A stretch of 64,000 nucleotides of DNA from Gp6-AA40 sp963723495. Lineage in GTDB: Bacteria > Acidobacteriota > Vicinamibacteria > Vicinamibacterales > UBA2999. This document shows, piece by piece, positions 53,306-62,610 of the stretch (position 1 is its first letter; each line of letters starts with the position of its first letter). Where the stretch lies: assembly GCA_963723495.1 (NCBI GenBank), contig CAVRQR010000015.1, forward strand, positions 62,001 through 126,000. Reading direction: 5' to 3'. Position numbers and translations under genes: made by a program. The notes under the pieces are model-generated. The model had not been told where the DNA came from, did no database searches, and saw nothing but the letters and a program-made list of their open reading frames with translations.

Positions 53306-54857
53306 GCTCTTCGTCGTCCACGTCGACAGTCAATTGACAGGCCGCAGCGTCGATGGTGATGCGATCGCCATCGCGGACGAGCGCGATTGGGCCACCCTCC
53401 TGAGCTTCCGGCGCGATGTGGCCGATGATGAAACCGTGTGATCCACCGGAGAAGCGGCCATCGGTGAGCAGCGCAACATCGGCTCCGAGCCCGGCGCCCA
53501 TGATGGCTGACGTCGGCGTGAGCATCTCAGGCATGCCGGGGCCGCCCTTGGGACCCTCGTACCGGATCACGACCACGTCGCCCTTGTGGATCTGTTTCTG
53601 CTCGAGTCCCGCGAGCATCGCCTCTTCGGAATCGAACACCCTGGCGACACCAGAGAACTGCTCGCCTTCTTTGCCGGTGATCTTCGCCACCGAACCTTGT
53701 GGCGCGAGGTTGCCATGCAGGATACGGATATGGCCGCGCGCGAAGACGGGTTGCTCGAGCGTGTGGATGATCTCCTGCCCCGACTTCAGGTGCGCCACGC
53801 TCTCCAGATTCTCGGCGAGCGTTCGCCCGGTGACCGTCATGCAGTCACCATGCAGGTAGCCACGCTCGAGGAGGTACTTCATGACGGCAGGTGTTCCGCC
53901 GACCGCGTGCAGATCCTCCTGCACGTAGCGCCCGCTCGGCTTGAGGTCGGCCAGCAGCGGCACGCGATCACTCACGCGCTGAAAGTCGGCGAGCTCCAGC
54001 CGCACGCCCGCTGCCTTCGCGATGGCCAGCAGATGCAGCACGGCGTTCGTCGAGCCGCCAACCGCCATGATCATCGTCATCGCGTTCTCGAACGACTTCG
54101 CCGTGAGGATGTCTCGCGGTTTCAGATCGCGCTCGAGCAGCACACGAATGGCCGCACCTGCGCGCCGGCACTCGTCACCTTTCCCGCCATCCTCGGCGGG
54201 GATCGATGAGCTGAACGGAAGCGAGAGCCCGAGCGATTCGATCGCGACAGCCATCGTGTTCGCGGTGTACATTCCGCCACAGGCGCCCGCCCCTGGGCAA
54301 GCGTGGCGAACGATGTCGAGTCGCTGCTCGTCGGTGATCGTCCCGGCGAGATACTCACCGTAGGACTGAAACGCGGAGATGATGTCGCGCGGCTTCCCCT
54401 GCGCGTAGCCCGCCCGGATCGTGCCGCCGTAGACCATGAGTGCCGGCCGATTGAGCCGAGCCATGGCAATCACACTCCCCGGCATGTTCTTGTCGCACCC
54501 GGGCACGGTGATGAGTGCGTCGTACCACTGCGCCCCCATCACGGTCTCGATGGAATCGGCGATGAGATCTCGCGAGGGCAGCGAATAACTCATGCCCTCT
54601 GTGCCCATCGACAGGCCGTCGCTCACGCCTACCGTGTTGAAGCGGAGGCCAACCAGCCCGGCGGCAGAGACTCCTTCCTTGATCTGCGCCGAGAGCCGGT
54701 CGAGGTGCATGTTGCACGTATTGCCCTCGTACCACATGCTGCAGATGCCCACCTGCGGCTTCTGCAGATCGGCATCGGTGAGGCCGACGCCGTACAGCAT
54801 GGCCTGCGACGCGCCCTGGCTGCGCGGCTGCGTGACACGCGAAGAGTATTTGTTCAT
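53193..54857 (-). CDS. ilvD: dihydroxy-acid dehydratase
   Basis: 554 residues, the usual IlvD length. Cysteines for the Fe-S cluster are in GNTCNMH, VPGCDKNMPG and GAGACGGMYTANTM; the C-terminal active-site region has GRFSGGSHGF and GPKGGPGMPEML. It dehydrates dihydroxyisovalerate and dihydroxymethylvalerate, the third step of valine and isoleucine synthesis. It is the last ilv gene of the run, 25 bases after ilvC; the kinase gene follows. Confidence 0.95.
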   Translation of the reverse strand: MNKYSSRVTQPRSQGASQAMLYGVGLTDADLQKPQVGICSMWYEGNTCNMHLDRLSAQIKEGVSAAGLVGLRFNTVGVSDGLSMGTEGMSYSLPSRDLIADSIETVMGAQWYDALITVPGCDKNMPGSVIAMARLNRPALMVYGGTIRAGYAQGKPRDIISAFQSYGEYLAGTITDEQRLDIVRHACPGAGACGGMYTANTMAVAIESLGLSLPFSSSIPAEDGGKGDECRRAGAAIRVLLERDLKPRDILTAKSFENAMTMIMAVGGSTNAVLHLLAIAKAAGVRLELADFQRVSDRVPLLADLKPSGRYVQEDLHAVGGTPAVMKYLLERGYLHGDCMTVTGRTLAENLESVAHLKSGQEIIHTLEQPVFARGHIRILHGNLAPQGSVAKITGKEGEQFSGVARVFDSEEAMLAGLEQKQIHKGDVVVIRYEGPKGGPGMPEMLTPTSAIMGAGLGADVALLTDGRFSGGSHGFIIGHIAPEAQEGGPIALVRDGDRITIDAAACQLTVDVDDEELARRKRAWVAPPSKASSGVLAKYVRLVRSASEGCVTD

Positions 54858-54882
54858 TGGGGGCTCTCGACCCGCCGGACTG

Positions 54883-55902
54883 TTACACCGTCGCGGGCTG
54901 AGGCAACTGCACGGGATCGAGGAACGGCATCATGTTCCGCAGCCTCGATCCGACCACTTCGATCGGGTGGTTGCGATCCTGTTCACGCAACTTCTTGAAG
55001 TTCGGCAGGCCGTTCTCGTTCTCGTCAATCCACTTCTTCGCGAACTCGCCCGACTGAATCTCCTTCAGCATCTGACGCATCGTCGCCTTGGTCTCGGCCG
55101 TGACGATGCGCGAGCCGCCCACGTAGTCGCCGAACTCGGCGGTGTCGGAGATCGAGTAGCGCATGTACTGCAGGCCGCCGCGGTACATCAGGTCGACGAT
55201 CAGCTTCAGCTCGTGCAGACACTCGAAGTAGGCAATCTCGGGCTGATATCCCGCTTCGATCAGCGTCTCGAATCCGGCTTTCACGAGCGCGCTGGTGCCA
55301 CCGCACAGCACCGCCTGCTCTCCGAAGAGGTCCGTTTCCGTCTCCTCGGCAAATGTCGTCTCGATCACACCCGCACGCGTGCAGCCAATGGCCCGTGCGT
55401 ACGAGAGCGCCGTCGCCCGCCCCGCGCCAGTCACGTCCTGATGAACCGCAAGGAGGCCTGGCGTGCCGGCGCCTTCCTTGAAGACCTCACGCACGCGATG
55501 ACCAGGCGCCTTCGGCGCAACCATCGTGACGTCCACATCAGCCGGCGGCACGATCCAGTTGAAGCGAATAGCGAAGCCATGCGCGAACATCAGCATGTTG
55601 CCGGCAGTGAGATGCGGCGCGATCTCGGCCTTGTACACCTTGGCCTGGTGCTGATCCGGGATGAGAACCATGATCACGTCGGCCCACTTCGAGGCATCGG
55701 CGACCGAGAGCACTTTGAGTCCCGCGGTCTTTGCCTTCTCTGCCGACTTGCTGTTTGCCTGCAGCCCGACGACGACATCGACACCGCTGTCCTGAAGGTT
55801 CAGCGCGTGCGCGTGGCCCTGCGAGCCGTATCCGATCACGGCGACCTTGCGCCGGCGGATAAGGTCGATATCGGTGTCTTTGTCGTAGAACATCGTGGCC
55901 AT
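54883..55902 (-). CDS. ilvC: ketol-acid reductoisomerase
   Basis: 339 residues from the ATG at 55902 (MATMFYDKDTDIDLIRRRKV) with AGGGAGAG upstream; the frame extends 26 codons further but into a repeat. Class I enzyme: KVAVIGYGSQGHAHALNL is the NADPH-binding loop; GFAIRFNWI, APKAPGH and DLFGEQAVLCGG (Mg-binding Asp/Glu) and the C-terminal KARI domain are all present. It isomerises and reduces acetolactate. Part of ilvB-ilvH-ilvC-ilvD. Confidence 0.95.
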   Translation of the reverse strand: MATMFYDKDTDIDLIRRRKVAVIGYGSQGHAHALNLQDSGVDVVVGLQANSKSAEKAKTAGLKVLSVADASKWADVIMVLIPDQHQAKVYKAEIAPHLTAGNMLMFAHGFAIRFNWIVPPADVDVTMVAPKAPGHRVREVFKEGAGTPGLLAVHQDVTGAGRATALSYARAIGCTRAGVIETTFAEETETDLFGEQAVLCGGTSALVKAGFETLIEAGYQPEIAYFECLHELKLIVDLMYRGGLQYMRYSISDTAEFGDYVGGSRIVTAETKATMRQMLKEIQSGEFAKKWIDENENGLPNFKKLREQDRNHPIEVVGSRLRNMMPFLDPVQLPQPATV

Positions 55903-55934
55903 GATCTCTCCCTCACTGAATCTTTGATCGCTGG

Positions 55935-55981
55935 ATTGTCGATTATCGATTCGCTGTTGATTGGGGACGAAAATCGACAAT
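55935..55981. repeat. inverted repeat between ilvH and ilvC
   Basis: ATTGTCGATT (55935-55944) and AATCGACAAT (55972-55981) are perfect 10-base inverted copies around a 27-base AT-richer loop. It fills most of the ilvH-ilvC gap. It may be an operator, a transcript-processing stem or another dispersed repeat. Confidence 0.6.
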
Positions 55982-55989
55982 GACGAGAT

Positions 55990-56493
55990 TTACGAATATT
56001 GCGCTGCCGACGACGTCGTGTCGCCGCGGCGCATGGCGACTCGTCCGGTCCGGACCATCTCGACAATACCCAGAGGTTCGAGGCGCGAAATGACGGCATC
56101 GACGTGCGGCGGTTCGCCTGTGATCTCGAGCGTCATCGTCTGTTCGCCCGAGTCGACGATATGAGCGCGAGTTTCGTCGACCACACGCAGCAGGTGCGCT
56201 CGATCGTGTCCGGCAACGGCGACTTTGACCAGGGCCAGGTCGCGGGCCACCGCCGGAACCTCTTCGAGATCCTCGACTTGCAGCACGTTGACGAGCTTGT
56301 ACAGATACGCCGAGACGCGCTCGGCACTCACCTGATCGCTGTCAATGACGACCGTCATCCGCGAGATGCCCGGGACGTCGGTCCGGCCGACGGTCAGCGA
56401 CTCGATGTTGAACGCGCGACGCCGGAACAGCGAAGCCACGCGGTTGAGTACGCCCGGCTTGTCTTCGACGAGGGCTACGAGAGTGTGATGCAT
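55990..56493 (-). CDS. ilvH: acetolactate synthase small (regulatory) subunit
   Basis: 167 residues. The N-terminal ACT domain is MHHTLVALVEDKPGVLNRVA, then SLFRRRAFNIESLTVGRTD, the valine-binding type; VNVLQVEDLEEVP links to the second domain. It activates the large subunit and gives feedback by valine. It is separated from ilvB by a hairpin repeat of about 100 bases. Confidence 0.95.
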   Translation of the reverse strand: MHHTLVALVEDKPGVLNRVASLFRRRAFNIESLTVGRTDVPGISRMTVVIDSDQVSAERVSAYLYKLVNVLQVEDLEEVPAVARDLALVKVAVAGHDRAHLLRVVDETRAHIVDSGEQTMTLEITGEPPHVDAVISRLEPLGIVEMVRTGRVAMRRGDTTSSAAQYS

Positions 56494-56495
56494 CT

Positions 56496-56588
56496 CAATT
56501 CTTCAACTCCCAACTTTCCAACTTCCAATTCCCAGCAACGAACCCTCAAACCCCCTTGGGAGTCGGGAGTTGGGCTCTTGGGAGTTTG
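56496..56588. repeat. hairpin of the CAACTCCCAA family (copy 3) between ilvB and ilvH
   Basis: The left arm is CAACTCCCAACTTTCCAACT then TCCAATTCCC; the right arm is CTTGGGAGTCGGGAGTTGGG then CTCTTGGGAGTTT. The element fills nearly the whole ilvB-ilvH gap. It is homologous in words and layout to 9496-9600 and 22560-22625. Inside an operon it could change the ratio of the two subunits. Confidence 0.75.
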
Positions 56589-56596
56589 CGCGGCGC

Positions 56597-58325
56597 TTAG
56601 AGCGGGTCCGCAGCTGTTTCCACCAGCACCGACGTCTGTTGCGGCCGCCGGATCATCGCATCGAGATCGGCGCCGGCAGGGACCATCGGGTACACGCTGT
56701 CTTCTTGTTCGACGCGGAAATCGATGAGGACGGTGCCCTCGGCCTCTCGCGCGCGCTGCACGATGTCCTGCACCTCGGGACGCTTTTCGACTCTCAAGCC
56801 GAGCAGCCCGTGTGCCTCGGCAATCTTCACGAAGTCGGGGCTGCGGAGCGGCGTCGCGGCGTAACGGCGATCGTAGAAGAACTCCTGCCACTGACGGACC
56901 ATTCCCAGGTAGCCGTTGTTGATCACTGCCACGTTGACCTTGACACCTTCCTGCGCGGCGGTCGAGAGCTCGGCTTGCGTCATCTGGAAACCGCCGTCGC
57001 CGACGATCGCCCAGACTTCAGCCTCGGGACGAGCCATCTTCGCGCCAATCGCGGCGGGCAGCCCGAATCCCATGGTCCCGAGCCCACCGGACGTGATCAG
57101 CGTGCGCGGCAACTCGTGGTGGTAATACTGCGCCTCCCACATCTGGTGCTGACCCACGTCGGTCGCGATGATGGCCTTGCCCTCGGTGATGCGCCAGATG
57201 TCGTTGATGACGTGCGGCGCGTACAGGTGGCCGTTGTCGGGCAGCGACTGGATGTCGTGCACGGCCGACGTGCCCTTCATCGACCCGATGTAGGACAGCC
57301 AGGGCTCATGATTCAGGGGCTTGACGACGTCGAGGAGGTCCTTCAGCGCCTCGCGAAGATCCGCCATGATCGCCGCATCGGCGTGGACGTTCTTGTTGAT
57401 CTCCGACGGGTCGATGTCGATGTGAATCTTCTTCGCGTTGACGGCGTAGGTCTTGATGTTACCGGTGACACGATCGTCGAAGCGCATGCCGAGCGCGATG
57501 AGGAGATCGGCTTCCTGAATCGCGTGGTTCACCCAGGACTCGCCGTGCATGCCCATCATGCCGATGTGCAATGGGTGACTCGCAGGGAACCCGCCCAAGT
57601 CCAAGCAGCGTCATCGCGACTGGCGCGTTGATCAGCTCGGCGAACTGCCGAACTTCCTTCATCGCGCCGCTCTGCAGGATTCCCTGCCCGGCGAGAATGA
57701 CCGGGCGCTTCGACTTCGCGAGCAGATCGGCAGCCGCAAGGATCTCTGAGTGCGGCACGGTCAACCTGGGGCGGTAGCCGCGAAGCTTGACTGGCGAAGG
57801 ATCCCACGCCCAGTCGATCTTGGCCTGCTGCGCATCCTTGGTGATGTCGACGAGCACCGGGCCCGGCCGGCCAGACTTGGCCAGGACGAAGGCTTCCTTC
57901 ATCGCCGGCATGATGTCTTCGACCTTCGTCACGAGATAACTGTGCTTGGTGATCGGTAGCGTGATGCCCGTGATGTCGGTTTCCTGGAACGCGTCGTAGC
58001 CGATCAACTTGCTCGGGACCTGGCCAGTGATGCACACCATCGGGACCGAGTCCATCATCGCCGTGGCGATGCCGGTTACCAGGTTCGTGGCGCCGGGACC
58101 GGAGGTCGCCATCGCGACCCCGACTCCCCCGCCGGCGCGGGCGTAACCGTCAGCCATGTGCGACGCGCCCTGTTCATGGCGGACCAGCACATGCTTGACC
58201 GGATAATCGAGCATCGCGTCGTAGGCGGGGAGGATCGCTCCGCCCGGATATCCGAACACCGTGCTGACCCCTTCGTGGACGAGACACTCCCAGATGATCT
58301 GCGCGCCGGTTCTCTCCGTGGCCAT
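56597..58325 (-). pseudogene. ilvB: acetolactate synthase large subunit, one frame break
   Basis: The N-terminal part from ATG 58325 (MATERTGAQIIWECLVHEGV) includes the ThDP glutamate region (VLVRHEQGASHMADGYARA) and runs to TLLGLG at about 57590. Homology then continues in another frame as LGGFPASHPLHIGMMGMHGE through to the C-terminal ThDP-binding motif (IVGDGGFQMTQAEL, with GDG...) and stops at 56597. Deleting one G from CTTGGGCGGG restores a full enzyme of about 575 residues. Since this enzyme should be essential in a prototroph and all else is conserved, an assembly error is likely; a real lesion is possible. Confidence 0.88.
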
Positions 58326-58331
58326 GGACCC

Positions 58332-58360
58332 AGTGTGCACTGCTGACGTACATCAGTCAA
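58332..58360 (-). promoter_or_regulatory. possible ilvB promoter with overlapping palindrome
   Basis: On the minus strand TTGACT (58360-58355), a 17-base spacer, then CACACT (58337-58332) resembles a weak sigma-70 promoter ending 6 bases before the ilvB ATG, which would make a leaderless transcript. CTGATGTACGTCAG (58356-58343), a palindrome with one mismatched pair, overlaps it and could be an operator. Confidence 0.35.
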
Positions 58361-58549
58361 ATTGATAGTCGTTCCGACAAAATAAGACATCGTGATAATC
58401 CCGGCCGACCCCGCCTGGTGCCCGAACCGTCGGCCCGCCGCCCAATTCTGTGAGCGACTGACGGTCCTGACGTCCCAAGACTGCCCACCTGACCCGGCGT
58501 TCCGGGCGGCCCGATCCTTGAACTCCCGAGGTTCCAGAGGATGGACATC

Positions 58550-59350
58550 ATGAAAACCCATTGGATTGCGGCCGCAATTTTTAGCTCGACTTTGGCGATT
58601 GCGTGCGGCGGGGGCGCCAGAAACCACCAATCCACCCGGAGCCGGCACCTCCGGTCGTTGAGCCGGTGCCAGTTCCACCGGCGCAGCCGGCACCGTCCTC
58701 GACGGCGAACGCGCCAGCGGCTCCGCGCGCAATGCCGAAACCCCGCCCGGCGCCGGCGCCATCGAACAATGTGGCAACCCGGCCCGGAGGAACCTGCACG
58801 CCCGGTGGCACCGCCGAAGCCGCGATTCCGCGAAGTGTCGGCTCCGGCAGGAACCGAGCTGGCGCTCGAACTGACTACGCCGCTTTCAACCGAGACGGCG
58901 CAGGTCGAAACCCCGGTTGCCGCAAGGCTGCGTCGCCCCGTTGTCGTTGACGGGCTCACGGTGTTTCCTGCCGGAGCGGTGTTCCATGGCAACGTGACGG
59001 AGGTCGAGCGCGCGGGACGAGTTCGCGGACGCTCGCACCTGGCGTTCCGCTTCACTGAGGCGGAGATCGACGGTCAGCGCGATCAGGCTCGCACAAACAT
59101 CGTGAGCTTCGAGGGGGAAGCGACCAAGAGTGAAGATGCGACCAAGGTTGGCGCGGGTGCCGGCATCGGTGCTGTGATCGGCGGGATTATCGGCGGCGGA
59201 AGCGGTGCCGCGAAGGGTGCGGCCATCGGCGGCGCTGCTGGCGCCGGCACGGTCCTGGCGACGCGCGGCCGGGACGTCGTCCTGCCCGCGGGCTCGGAGG
59301 TGCAGACGACCCTCTCATCGCCGTTCGAGGTTCGCGTCGAGATTCAGTAA
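58550..59350 (+). CDS. exported glycine-zipper protein with a doubly shifted N-terminal segment
   Basis: From ATG 58550 (MKTHWIAAAIFSSTLAIACGG) the protein has a signal peptide with a weak lipobox before Cys. From about 58608 to 58785 the plausible sequence is in another frame: a Pro-rich linker (KPPIHPEPAPPVVEPVPVPP), while the continuous frame gives only a random-looking Arg-rich run. After about 58790 the first frame resumes with PARPVAPPKPRF and a conserved domain (VSAPAGTELALELTTPLST) ending in a glycine zipper (GAGIGAVIGGIIGGGSGAAK). Two compensating one-base changes explain this. Probably an outer-membrane or peptidoglycan-associated protein. Confidence 0.7.
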   Translation: MKTHWIAAAIFSSTLAIACGGGARNHQSTRSRHLRSLSRCQFHRRSRHRPRRRTRQRLRAQCRNPARRRRHRTMWQPGPEEPARPVAPPKPRFREVSAPAGTELALELTTPLSTETAQVETPVAARLRRPVVVDGLTVFPAGAVFHGNVTEVERAGRVRGRSHLAFRFTEAEIDGQRDQARTNIVSFEGEATKSEDATKVGAGAGIGAVIGGIIGGGSGAAKGAAIGGAAGAGTVLATRGRDVVLPAGSEVQTTLSSPFEVRVEIQ

Positions 59351-59409
59351 GCCTCGAACGACACCGGGTGTCTCTTCGCGACACGTCAGCGAAATGACAC
59401 CTGGTGTCC

Positions 59410-59613
59410 TTACTTCCGAGCCTCGGCCCCTCCGTCGAATTCGATCTTGCGATGAGTTCCGTCGCAAAAAGGCTTGGTCGACGACGCGCCACACCGGCAG
59501 AGCGCGATCGGACGTCGATCGACTGGATATTCCGCGCCCTCCCAGTCAACGACCGTCACCTCGTCACTCTCGATCACGTACGGACCGTTGCGGCGCAATC
59601 TGATCGTGATCAT
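59410..59613 (-). CDS. CDGSH iron-sulfur domain protein
   Basis: 67 residues from the ATG at 59613 (MITIRLRRNGPYVIESDEVT), preceded by AAGGTAAGAG. The CDGSH motif is CRCGASSTKPFCDGTH, with three Cys and one His that hold a redox-active 2Fe-2S cluster. Bacterial forms are small soluble electron or cluster carriers. It follows the CoA-binding protein gene by 11 bases on the same strand. Confidence 0.9.
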   Translation of the reverse strand: MITIRLRRNGPYVIESDEVTVVDWEGAEYPVDRRPIALCRCGASSTKPFCDGTHRKIEFDGGAEARK

Positions 59614-59624
59614 GTCTCTTACCT

Positions 59625-59996
59625 TCAGAACTGGCTCGGGCTTCGCCCGATTCCCACGATGCTGCACGCGTAGATCACGTTGAGCTTTCGTCGCTTCGCT
59701 TCGGCCATCAGGCCATCGCTTTCAGCGCCGGGGTTGATCCAGATTTCAGGGATCGTTTTCTTCTCGAACTCCGCCAGCAGACTCTCGGCAATCTCCGGCT
59801 GGACGTACACGGTCGCCATGTCGATCGGCCCCGGCACGTCGAGCACCGACGCATAGGTCTGAAGTCCCTCGACCGCTTCTTCGTTCGGGTTGATGGCGAA
59901 GACCGTGTAACCCTCCGCCACGAAGGCGCGCAGCGCCTTGTTGCCGAACTTCCGTCGATCGCTCGACGCGCCGACCACGGCCACAGTCTTGTTCAC
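59625..59996 (-). CDS. CoA-binding domain protein (YccU-like)
   Basis: 123 residues forming a single Rossmann domain: VAVVGASSDRRKFGNKALRA, VFAINPNEEAVEG, IDMATVYVQPEIAESLLAEF, IPEIWINPGAES. This is the CoA-binding fold of succinyl-CoA synthetase alpha without its catalytic part. The role is unknown. It shares strand and close spacing with the CDGSH gene. Confidence 0.9.
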   Translation of the reverse strand: MNKTVAVVGASSDRRKFGNKALRAFVAEGYTVFAINPNEEAVEGLQTYASVLDVPGPIDMATVYVQPEIAESLLAEFEKKTIPEIWINPGAESDGLMAEAKRRKLNVIYACSIVGIGRSPSQF

Positions 59997-60020
59997 ACCC
60001 TGGATTATCGCAGCTACAGG

Positions 60021-61399
60021 CTACGGGAATATCTTTCCCGGATTCAGGATGCCTGCCGGATCGAACGCCGCTTTGACGCGCTTCATCAGCGCGATCTCTT
60101 CTGCCGAGAGCTCAATTGATAGATACGGTGCTTTCGCAAAACCGATACCGTGCTCACCGCTGATCGAGCCCTCGAGCGCCACGACTCGCTCGAACAGCCG
60201 TCGCTCCGCCTCCCGGGCTCGCTTCAGTTCGTCTACGTCATCCTTGTTGACCATGAGGTTGACGTGGATGTTGCCATCTCCGGCGTGCCCGAATGACGCC
60301 ACGCGAAGCTGGTACGTCCGCGCGAGATCAGTCGACAGTATCGAGCAATTGGGGAATACGCCCGCGAGGTACGACCACATCGTGGTTGATCTTCAGCAGT
60401 CCGGTCGCGCGAAGTGCAAGCGACAGTTGTCGCCGTGCACTCCATAGCTCCTCGCGCTCGGCTTCGCTCGCAGACCGCCGCACCTCCATTGCCCCGGCAT
60501 CGCGACAGGCCGCCTCGACCAGACGACTCTCTTCATCGACGGCCGCCTGCGTACCGTCACATTCGACGATGACCATGGCGCTGGCGCCCGCCGGCACCAC
60601 GGCGCGTCCAAGATAGGCCTCGATCGCGCGCAGCGACTCACCGTCGATGAGCTCGATGGCCGCGGGGACGACACGACGGCCAATCAACCCTGTTACGGCA
60701 TCAACCGCGTGTCGGACATGTTTGAACGAGGCTGAGAGCGTCGCGCGCACAGGGGGCTTGGGAATCAACCGCAGCGTCACTTTCGTGATGATCGCCAGGG
60801 TGCCCTTCCGAGCCCACGAGCAGCTGCGCGAGGTCGTAGCCGACGACGTTCTTCACTGCCTTCGAACCGGTCCGCACGATCTCCCCGGTCGGCAGCACCG
60901 CTTCGAGCGCCAGCACGTAGCGCTTCGTCGTACCGTACTTGAACGCCCGGGGACCGCCCGCGCACTCGGCCACATTGCCGCCAATCGACGACGACTCGAG
61001 GCTGGCAGGATCGGGCGGATAGAACAGCCCGACGCGCTCGACCGCCCGCTGGAGATCCGCGTTGATGACGTTGGGTTCGACGACGGCCAGGAGATTGATC
61101 TCGTCGATCTCGAGAATCCGGTTCATCCGCTCGAGAGACAGGACCACTCCCCCACGCGTCGGCACGGCGCCGCCCGTGTATCCCGTGCCGGCTCCGCGAA
61201 CAACGAGCGGTACACGGTGCTCGGTGCACAATCGCGCCACGCCCGCGATCTCGGCGGCCGTGGCCGGGAGCACGACGAGATCGGGAAGATGAGCCTGTCC
61301 GAGTGCGTCGGCCGCATACGCCGCGCGCGACGCGTCATCGCTGCGAACGTGATCGACACCAACCGCGCGAGCGACAGACTCCCGAAAGCTGAGTGACAC
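60021..61399 (-). pseudogene. FAD-linked oxidase (GlcD/D-lactate dehydrogenase type), two frame breaks
   Basis: Three consecutive frames make one enzyme of about 460 residues. From GTG 61399: MSLSFRESVARAV, the FAD-binding PCMH domain (LVVRGAGTGYTGGAVPTRGG; SSIGGNVAECAGGPRAFKYG) up to LLVGSEG at about 60795. Dropping one G from GAAGGGCACC continues as TLAIITKVTLRLIPKPP and the C-terminal FAD-oxidase domain to RIPQLLDTVD at about 60325. A second one-base shift (an extra T in GACTGATCTC) continues as LARTYQLRVASFGHAGDGNI and GSISGEHGIG. It would oxidise glycolate or D-lactate. GTG follows the aminotransferase stop by 2 bases. Confidence 0.85.
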
Positions 61400-61401
61400 G
61401 A

Positions 61402-62610
61402 TCAGTGTGAGGCGCCTGCTCCGGATGGCTGCAGCGACTCGACGAAACGGAGCATGCGCGTTGCCCCCTCGCGCAGCCGCTCCATCGATGTCGCGTACGA
61501 AATGCGGATGTAGCCGGGTGCGGCGAACCCTTCGCCAGGAACAACCACGACATGCGCGCGCTCGAGGAGCGCCTGAGCGAAGTCAGCAGACGTGCGGAGG
61601 CCTCTATCCGAGAGCAGGCCGGAGACGTCAGGAAACAGGTAGAAGGCCCCTTTGGGCTTCACGCAGCGAATACCGGGATGAGCGGTCAGCCAGCCGTGAA
61701 TGCTGTCGCGCCGCGTCCGATACTCGTCCAGCATGTCGAACACCGGATCCTGCGGACCCTTCAGCGCAGCGAGTGCGGCCTTCTGCGTAATGGAGGTGAT
61801 GTTGGACGTCGACTGCCCTTGAATCATGTTGAAGGCGGCCGTCAGTTCCTTTGGCGCGACGCTCCAGCCGCAGCGCCACCCGGTCATTGCGTACCCCTTT
61901 GACGCCGAACCGGCCAGCACGGTGCGATCCCGGTGACGCGCAAAGAGCACTTTAGGCAGGTTGTGTGGAACCTGGTCGTAGATCAGTTGCTCGTAACAGA
62001 GGTCGACAATGACCCAGATGCCACGCGCCGCCGCCGCGTCGGCGATCGCCGCGACGGTAGCTTCATCGATGAGCGCGCCGGTCGGATTGCTGGGCGAGTT
62101 CAGAATGATGGCTTTGGTCTTCGGCGTGATGGCGGAGATCATCGCCTCGGCGTGAACGGCGAAGCTGTCCTCGGATTTCGTATCGACTACGACGGGCGTC
62201 GCGCCCATCAGCTTCACCTGCTCCGGGATGGTCGGCCAGCAGGGAGCGTGAATGATCACCTCGTCACCGGGATCGTAGAGCGCGAGCGCCGCATTGAAGA
62301 GCGCCTGCTTGCCGCCCACCGTGATCAGCACTTCGGCGGGTGTGATGTCGACACCGTAGTCCTGCCGATATCGCGCACCGACGGCCTCACGCAGTTCGGG
62401 AATGCCGGAGGCAACGGTATACCGGGTGAAGTTGGCGTCAATTGCCGCCTTCCCGGCCTGCTTGACATGCGCCGGCGTTGGGAAGTCTGGTTCGCCGGCA
62501 CTGAAGTCCACGACGTCGAAACCGGCGCGTCGAAGCCGCTCGGCTTCCGCCGCGACCCTGAGGGTTGCCGACACCGAGACCTGTTCGAGGCGGCGGGCGA
62601 ACCTGTTCAC
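61402..62610 (-). CDS. class I aminotransferase (aspartate aminotransferase type)
   Basis: 402 residues. PLP-dependent fold type I: VDFSAGEPDFPTPAHVKQA at the start, ILNSPSNPTGALI, VDLCYEQLIYD, the Schiff-base lysine in SASKGYAMTGWRCGW, and the Arg in YIRISYATS that binds substrate carboxylate. It resembles the bacterial AspC of subgroup Ib, which also works with prephenate. The start overlaps the coaD stop by ATGA. Confidence 0.93.
   Translation of the reverse strand: MNRFARRLEQVSVSATLRVAAEAERLRRAGFDVVDFSAGEPDFPTPAHVKQAGKAAIDANFTRYTVASGIPELREAVGARYRQDYGVDITPAEVLITVGGKQALFNAALALYDPGDEVIIHAPCWPTIPEQVKLMGATPVVVDTKSEDSFAVHAEAMISAITPKTKAIILNSPSNPTGALIDEATVAAIADAAAARGIWVIVDLCYEQLIYDQVPHNLPKVLFARHRDRTVLAGSASKGYAMTGWRCGWSVAPKELTAAFNMIQGQSTSNITSITQKAALAALKGPQDPVFDMLDEYRTRRDSIHGWLTAHPGIRCVKPKGAFYLFPDVSGLLSDRGLRTSADFAQALLERAHVVVVPGEGFAAPGYIRISYATSMERLREGATRMLRFVESLQPSGAGASH

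Noticed and set aside
58361..58549. T-box leader or tRNA gene upstream of ilvB (TGGAACC and GTTCAAGGATC words)
   Set aside because: TGGAACC is far upstream and lacks the T-box bulge context; no acceptor, D-arm or anticodon stems fit a tRNA.
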